DNA from: CAZZBM01 sp964652255
Lineage (GTDB): Bacteria; Bdellovibrionota; Bacteriovoracia; Bacteriovoracales; CAZZBM01
Length of the DNA: 9,036 nt
Direction: 5' to 3'
NCBI GenBank assembly: GCA_964652255.1
Contig: CAZZBM010000004.1
Location: 1-9,036 of the forward strand
Shown: positions 6,342 to 9,036 of the stretch, one piece after another
Position numbering within the stretch: position 1 is the first letter of the stretch
How the letters are laid out: each line of letters starts with the position of its first letter
Notes under the pieces: model-generated
The model's input: only the letters and a program-made list of their open reading frames with translations
The model's database searches: none
Told to the model about the DNA's origin: nothing
Position numbers and translations under genes: made by a program

Positions 6342-7301
6342 TCAAATCAATTGATGGCTTTTCAAAATACTTATTTCACCTTTAAGTTCTTCTACTGATA
6401 GCAGCATCTGTTCTCTGGAAAAATCATCAATTTTAAGATTTTCTAAAACTTGAATTTCTCCTTCTCTTAAATGAACACAAGGAAAAGAATAGGCTAATCC
6501 TTTTTCTATACCATATTCTCCCTGAGAAATTCTTCCCATAGAAAAGGTTCCTTTTTGAGGAAAAAAGAGATATTGAGTGGCTTTAAAAACAGCTTCTGCC
6601 GCTGAAGAAGAAGAAGAAGCTCCTTTAGCTTGAATCACTTTCGCTCCTCTTTGTCTAATACTAGGTAATAGCTCCTGTTGTAGAAAATCCATACCTAATT
6701 TATGAAACATATCTTCTCCCTGAATTTTACCTTGAAAAATATCAGGATACTGTGTTAGAGAATGATTTCCCCAAACAAAAACATGGTGAATATCACTAAC
6801 GCCTACCTTAAAATGCTTAGCTAAAAAAGCTTTTAATCTCATCTCATCAAGAGTGGTTAAACAAAACAAGTTTGAATGATGTTTTTCATCTAAAAATTGA
6901 CTCAATAAAAACAAGTTACTATTGCAAGGATTACCCACTACAAGAACTTTTACTCCCAGAGAACAGACCTGTGTAATGCTTTCAGCATGCTTTTTAAAGA
7001 TTTCAGCATTTTTTAATAATAAATCTGATCTTTCCATGCCCTGTTTTCTTGGATAAGCCCCTACACAAATAATATAATCAGCATTCTTAAAAGCTTTTTT
7101 TTCTTCAGAAAAAAGCTCAACTTTTTTTAAAGAATCAAAAGCACAATCCTCTAATTCCATGATCATCCAATCCATTTTTTCTACAACTTCAGGTAAATCT
7201 AATAACCTAATTTCAATCTCTTCTCTAAATAAAAGTGGTAATTTAAAGACTAATTGTTGCCCAATTTGACCTCCGGCACCAGTAATGACTATTTTTTTCA
7301 T
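6342..7301 (-). CDS. mdh: Malate dehydrogenase, cytosolic type
   Basis: A 319-aa NAD-dependent malate dehydrogenase interconverting malate and oxaloacetate. It belongs to the group of eukaryotic cytosolic, Thermus and chlamydial MDHs rather than the LDH-like type. The Rossmann loop is VITGAGGQIG (5-14). Asp35 in RLLDLP ends the second strand and favours NAD over NADP. MELEDCAF (48-55) is typical of the group. The mobile-loop arginines are in PRKQGMERSDLL (84-95; Arg85, Arg91). NP at 124-125, catalytic Asp152 in LDEMR, and His180 in WGNHSLTQYPD are all present. RGAKVIQAKGASSSSSAAEA (228-247) and YGIEKGLAYSFP complete the signature. I start at MKKIVITG because a 12-residue extension from 7337 would run through the promoter. 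It is divergent from the 114-aa gene; no Shine-Dalgarno. Confidence 0.95.
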   Translation of the reverse strand: MKKIVITGAGGQIGQQLVFKLPLLFREEIEIRLLDLPEVVEKMDWMIMELEDCAFDSLKKVELFSEEKKAFKNADYIICVGAYPRKQGMERSDLLLKNAEIFKKHAESITQVCSLGVKVLVVGNPCNSNLFLLSQFLDEKHHSNLFCLTTLDEMRLKAFLAKHFKVGVSDIHHVFVWGNHSLTQYPDIFQGKIQGEDMFHKLGMDFLQQELLPSIRQRGAKVIQAKGASSSSSAAEAVFKATQYLFFPQKGTFSMGRISQGEYGIEKGLAYSFPCVHLREGEIQVLENLKIDDFSREQMLLSVEELKGEISILKSHQLI

Positions 7302-7308
7302 ATTTATT

Positions 7309-7337
7309 ATTGTAGAAAGAAGCACAAAACTAGTCAA
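7309..7337 (-). promoter_or_regulatory. mdh promoter (strong sigma70 match, leaderless spacing)
   Basis: On the minus strand -35 TTGACT (7332-7337), an exact 17-bp spacer and -10 TACAAT (7309-7314) lie seven bases (AATAAAT) before the mdh ATG at 7301. There is no room for a 5' untranslated region. The element shares DNA with the upstream part of the divergent promoter for the 7368 gene. Confidence 0.68.
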
Positions 7338-7354
7338 AATTAAGTTTTTTCACT

Positions 7355-7360
7355 TATAAT
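7355..7360 (+). promoter_or_regulatory. Perfect -10 box (TATAAT) for the 114-aa gene
   Basis: TATAAT is followed by CATCTCT and then the ATG at 7368, the same 7-base spacing as mdh. A -35 would fall at about 7331-7337, which overlaps the mdh -35 and matches poorly on this strand. No Shine-Dalgarno precedes the ATG. Confidence 0.52.
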
Positions 7361-7367
7361 CATCTCT

Positions 7368-7712
7368 ATGAAAAAGAAATTTTATAAAAAACCTGAATTA
7401 AAAGAGGATTTTTTTTTCACCTACCTAAAAGCCAGAAAAGAATATTTTTCTTATTTTCATTCTAAACATCAAAAAAAAAAGGAAGAAGCTTATCTTCAAG
7501 CTTTAAAAAAATATCGAGAATATAAGCCTTTAATTAGAAAAGAATATCCTTTAGTTCAAGATTACTCTTTAAAACACCCTTCAACTCCCAGCAATATAGC
7601 TCAAGAAGAAAAACCTCTTTTAAAAAGAGAATTCACCTATCAGGCAGACACAGAAATTTCTATGGGAACTATAGAAGATTATTTAAACTATAAAAACAAT
7701 AAGATTATTTAA
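7368..7712 (+). CDS. Small basic protein of unknown function (114 aa), founder of a 3' duplication
   Basis: I do not recognise this protein. The first 50 residues are strongly basic and aromatic (MKKKFYKKPELKEDFFFTY, then a KxxEAYLQALKKYREY helix), suggesting a nucleic-acid- or ribosome-binding surface, which is speculation. Residues 54-109 are less basic (KEYPLVQDYSLKHPSTPSNI, then FTYQADTEIS). No signal peptide or membrane segment is present. The segment coding residues 54-109 is repeated at 8309-8476 with 8 differences in 168 bases; after residue 109 the two tails diverge (NNKII here, KGFQ there). The start is set by a perfect TATAAT seven bases upstream. The stop overlaps by 8 bp the stop of the convergent lipoprotein gene, leaving no terminator between them. 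Conservation of the duplicated half as an open frame supports this being a real protein. Confidence 0.75.
   Translation: MKKKFYKKPELKEDFFFTYLKARKEYFSYFHSKHQKKKEEAYLQALKKYREYKPLIRKEYPLVQDYSLKHPSTPSNIAQEEKPLLKREFTYQADTEISMGTIEDYLNYKNNKII
7527..7694 (+). repeat. 168-bp direct repeat, copy 1 (inside the 114-aa gene)
   Basis: It aligns without gaps to 8309-8476, matching at 160 of 168 bases by hand count. Four differences are synonymous; the other four change three codons (Ile56Val, Ala78Val, Met99Thr). The two copies flank the lipoprotein gene 7705-8265. Confidence 0.95.
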
Positions 7713-8265
7713 AATTTCCTCTTAATTCAAAATCTTGTTCAGTAACTTTTGGATATTTTTTTTGATCTGGTTGATTTATCTCTTTTGCCTTGTAGTATTC
7801 ATCTTCTTTTAATTTCACGTGCTCAAAATTAAAAACAAAACCTGCTCTAGTAATACCAAAATTACTTCTATTTTTTGAATAGAAAGAATCTGCGTGTAAT
7901 TTTCTATCCAAATTCAACACTTCCATTCTCAGATTAATTACTAAGATCTTCTTCTTATATGTCTCTAAATTAGAGAGAAATTCTTCATCACCTTCTATAA
8001 CATATATATTATAATTATTATACGTTCTATCTAGATTTTTAAATTTTTTATCAATTTCATTCATAGATTCAAATCTTTTGAACTCTTCCCCATCTTCCCA
8101 ATCTACAAAACTTTCCCGATCTTCAAAATCTTTAACATCCTTGTATTTATTTAAAATATTTCTTAATACACTAGCTTTTATAATAGCTTCTTTTCGAGTA
8201 TTGATGGCTAAATCCCTCTCTTGCGAAACACAGGTGAGCAATAATAAAAATAAAAATGATGTCAT
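7705..8265 (-). CDS. Small putative lipoprotein of a 'CVS' family (member B), between direct repeats
   Basis: A 186-aa protein with no recognised domain. Residues 1-11 (MTSFLFLLLLT) are a very short hydrophobic signal lacking Lys/Arg, followed by Cys12. LLT-C is a relaxed lipobox, so lipidation is inferred. The mature protein begins CVSQER and is highly charged and probably helical, with a Glu/Asp-rich stretch at 42-65, IYVIEGDEEFLSNL at 87-100, and the C-terminus VTEQDFELRGNFK. These features resemble the lipoprotein at 5756-6250, suggesting paralogy. The gene lies between two 168-bp direct repeats derived from the 114-aa gene, and its stop overlaps that gene's stop by 8 bp. Its upstream region carries a T14 tract and TAAAAT six bases before ATG, the same layout as member A. 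No Shine-Dalgarno. Likely surface- or periplasm-facing; role unknown. Confidence 0.7.
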   Translation of the reverse strand: MTSFLFLLLLTCVSQERDLAINTRKEAIIKASVLRNILNKYKDVKDFEDRESFVDWEDGEEFKRFESMNEIDKKFKNLDRTYNNYNIYVIEGDEEFLSNLETYKKKILVINLRMEVLNLDRKLHADSFYSKNRSNFGITRAGFVFNFEHVKLKEDEYYKAKEINQPDQKKYPKVTEQDFELRGNFK

Positions 8266-8271
8266 TGTTAT

Positions 8272-8298
8272 ATTTTAAACTAAAAAAAAAAAAAACAA
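8272..8298 (-). promoter_or_regulatory. Candidate promoter with homopolymer spacer for the lipoprotein gene at 7705-8265
   Basis: On the minus strand TTGTTT (8293-8298), a 15-bp spacer of T11 plus AGTT, and -10 TAAAAT (8272-8277) are followed by six bases (ATAACA) and ATG. The spacer is shorter than the preferred 17 bp; gain of one or two T's would bring it to 16-17. Confidence 0.4.
8282..8295. repeat. A14/T14 homopolymer tract
   Basis: Fourteen uninterrupted A's on the plus strand, 16 bp upstream of the lipoprotein start codon at 8265. The distance to ATG equals that of the T16 tract upstream of the lipoprotein gene at 5756-6250. Confidence 0.9.
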
Positions 8299-8308
8299 AT
8301 GAAGTTAA

Positions 8309-8476
8309 CCTTTAGTTAGAAAAGAATATCCTTTAGTTCAAGATTACTCTTTAAAACACCCTTCAACTCCCAGCAATATAGTTCAAGAAGAAAAACCTCT
8401 TTTAAAAAGAGAATTCACCTATCAGGCAGACACAGAGATTTCTACAGGAACTATAGAAGATTATTTAAATTACAAG
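8309..8476 (+). repeat. 168-bp direct repeat, copy 2
   Basis: Gapless match to 7527-7694 (about 95% identity by hand count). It begins 13 bp right of the T14 tract of the lipoprotein gene and keeps the same reading frame as copy 1 throughout. Confidence 0.95.
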
Positions 8477-8491
8477 AAAGGTTTTCAATAA
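8309..8491 (+). pseudogene. 5'-truncated second copy of the 114-aa gene
   Basis: The frame is open for 60 codons (PLVRKEYPLVQDYSLKHPST to NYKKGFQ) and ends at TAA 8489-8491, but a TAA codon lies immediately before its first matching codon and no start codon is available, so the N-terminal half is missing. Within the matched part there are four synonymous and three amino-acid changes, no frameshift and no stop. The tail KGFQ differs from copy 1 (NNKII). This suggests it is the remnant of a once intact paralog rather than a very fresh partial duplication of copy 1. A 33-bp palindrome two bases after the stop would be its old terminator. Confidence 0.82.
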
Positions 8492-8493
8492 CT

Positions 8494-8526
8494 TGATTAA
8501 TTCATTTTTTAAAAATGAATTAATCA
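8494..8526 (+). terminator. 33-bp perfect palindrome, likely terminator of the truncated gene copy
   Basis: The arms TGATTAATTCATTTTT (8494-8509) and AAAAATGAATTAATCA (8511-8526) are perfect reverse complements around one T. It begins two bases after the TAA of the truncated copy and is followed by TATGTTTT. The loop must use part of the A/T tract. It could act on either strand. Confidence 0.55.
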
Positions 8527-8711
8527 TATGTTTTAAAAAAAAATTGACTAAGTATATTGAATATCTCTTTACTAAATACCTTGCCCTCGATTTAACAGAA
8601 CCAAAAGAAACAGGTAAAATACCCTTAACGGGGTTGTTATGAACTAGACTTTCGAGTCACTAAAACAGCTCTTTTTATGACTTAAACAAGATATTTAATT
8701 AAGTTTTAATT
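8527..8711. other. Intergenic stretch with a less AT-rich core, no convincing gene
   Basis: About 185 bp between the palindrome and the last lipoprotein gene. Bases 8576-8660 have roughly 40% G+C by hand count, well above the surroundings. They contain ACCC-TTAACG-GGGT and GACT-TTCG-AGTC (8647-8658), two short hairpins, the second with a TTCG loop. TTGACT at 8544-8549 could be a plus-strand -35, but no good -10 follows at the right distance. A minus-strand frame is open here without a usable start. A small RNA or a decayed gene are both possible. Confidence 0.3.
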
Positions 8712-9036
8712 TTAAAATTTAAAACAGTCTTTATCAGGAGAAGTCTTCTTTAAAAAATCTAAAAATAATTCTTTTTTATAGACTTGTTTTTCAAATTTTT
8801 TTGAAATGTCTTTCATAAATTCTTTGCAAAAAGATTCATCTAAATCATTTTGATATTGACTAATATCAGTATTCAAATACTTTTCAAGATATTTTTGTGA
8901 TGCCCTATTATCCCTAGCATCACTTATTAAGTCGATGGCTTTGAATACATTATAATAAAACATACTCAATTTCTCCTTCTCAGAAGATATTGTTCTACTC
9001 TGTTCACTTACACATGCACCAAGAAAAAAGATTAAA
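8712..9036 (-). CDS. Small putative lipoprotein of a 'CVS' family (member C), 5' end beyond window edge
   Basis: The frame is open from the stop at 8712 to the right edge, 107 codons, without a start that must be used inside the window. The first visible residues are LIFFLGAC, a strong lipobox (LGA-C, Cys at 9012-9014) with only the end of the signal peptide seen. The mature protein starts CVSEQSR, like CVSMDR and CVSQER in the two other small lipoproteins. The rest is charged and helical (MFYYNVFKAIDLISDARDNR, then KKELFLDFLKKTSPDKDCFK) with a second and third Cys near residues 69 and 105 of the visible part. A shorter reading from TTG at 8969 would lose the lipobox and is rejected. No recognised domain; membrane-anchored by inference. 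Confidence 0.72.
   Translation of the reverse strand, partial: LIFFLGACVSEQSRTISSEKEKLSMFYYNVFKAIDLISDARDNRASQKYLEKYLNTDISQYQNDLDESFCKEFMKDISKKFEKQVYKKELFLDFLKKTSPDKDCFKF

Noticed and set aside
6604..6619. GAA trinucleotide repeat inside mdh as a variable tract
   Set aside because: It encodes Ser codons at the conserved GASSxxSAA active-site segment with no change in length compared with the family, so an expansion is unlikely.
7302..7337. Longer mdh start at 7337 adding 12 residues
   Set aside because: The extension would be encoded by the mdh -35/-10 promoter itself; MDH family proteins begin right before the VITGAGGQIG strand, which fits MKK at 7301.
8078..8278. Plus-strand open frame of 66 codons
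   Set aside because: It is antisense to the lipoprotein gene 7705-8265, is Ser-rich low complexity, and has no promoter or ribosome binding site.
8465..8656. Minus-strand open frame containing HNNPVK as a transposase gene
   Set aside because: It has a stop right upstream, no usable start before the last 20 codons, and runs antisense into the duplicated gene copy; kept only as a possible relic.
1..9036. CRISPR array, tRNA, rRNA or insertion sequence
   Set aside because: I saw no regularly spaced repeats, no cloverleaf with a TTCGA-type T arm in context, and no complete transposase or terminal inverted repeats with target duplications.

Overview
The window is strongly AT-rich (roughly 25-30% G+C by eye, with many long A and T runs) and gene-dense, with intergenic gaps mostly under 100 bp. 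It looks like a bacterial chromosome with a reduced or host-adapted character. The informational genes are an archaeal/eukaryotic-type (type 3) prolyl-tRNA synthetase and a class I lysyl-tRNA synthetase. Both are well-known alternatives to the commoner bacterial forms, and both occur for example in some spirochaetes. A cytosolic-type malate dehydrogenase is also present. I cannot assign a phylum from these genes alone.

Layout. The minus strand carries proS (cut by the left edge), a Ser/Asp-rich lipoprotein, a protein resembling the first part of a tyrosine recombinase, and the overlapping pair lysS-mnmD. From a 76-bp divergent promoter region shared with lysS, a HAD-family phosphatase runs on the plus strand. 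Convergent to it is a small lipoprotein preceded by a 16-base T tract, and upstream of that is mdh. mdh is divergent from a small basic protein gene (114 aa). The right end is the accessory-looking part. A second small lipoprotein gene, with a 14-base T tract in its upstream region, sits between two 168-bp direct repeats that are 95% identical. One repeat is the 3' half of the 114-aa gene; the other is an orphan 3' half with no start. Further right are a 33-bp perfect palindrome, a less AT-rich stretch without a convincing gene, and a third small lipoprotein running off the right edge.

How it fits together. The housekeeping genes serve tRNA charging (Pro, Lys), wobble-uridine modification (mnmD) and malate/oxaloacetate conversion. 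Two regulatory themes recur. First, recognisable sigma70-like elements lie so close to the start codons (the -10 box ends 6-8 nt before ATG) that the mRNAs of proS, lysS, the HAD gene, mdh and the 114-aa gene would be leaderless or nearly so; none has a Shine-Dalgarno sequence at normal spacing. Second, two lipoprotein genes that look like paralogs have a long T homopolymer exactly where a promoter spacer would be, the arrangement known from phase-variable surface lipoproteins. The best candidate for an undescribed system is therefore a dispersed family of small 'CVS' lipoproteins with homopolymer-spaced promoters, one of them inside a duplicated-gene locus. Everything here was read by eye; no database search was possible.
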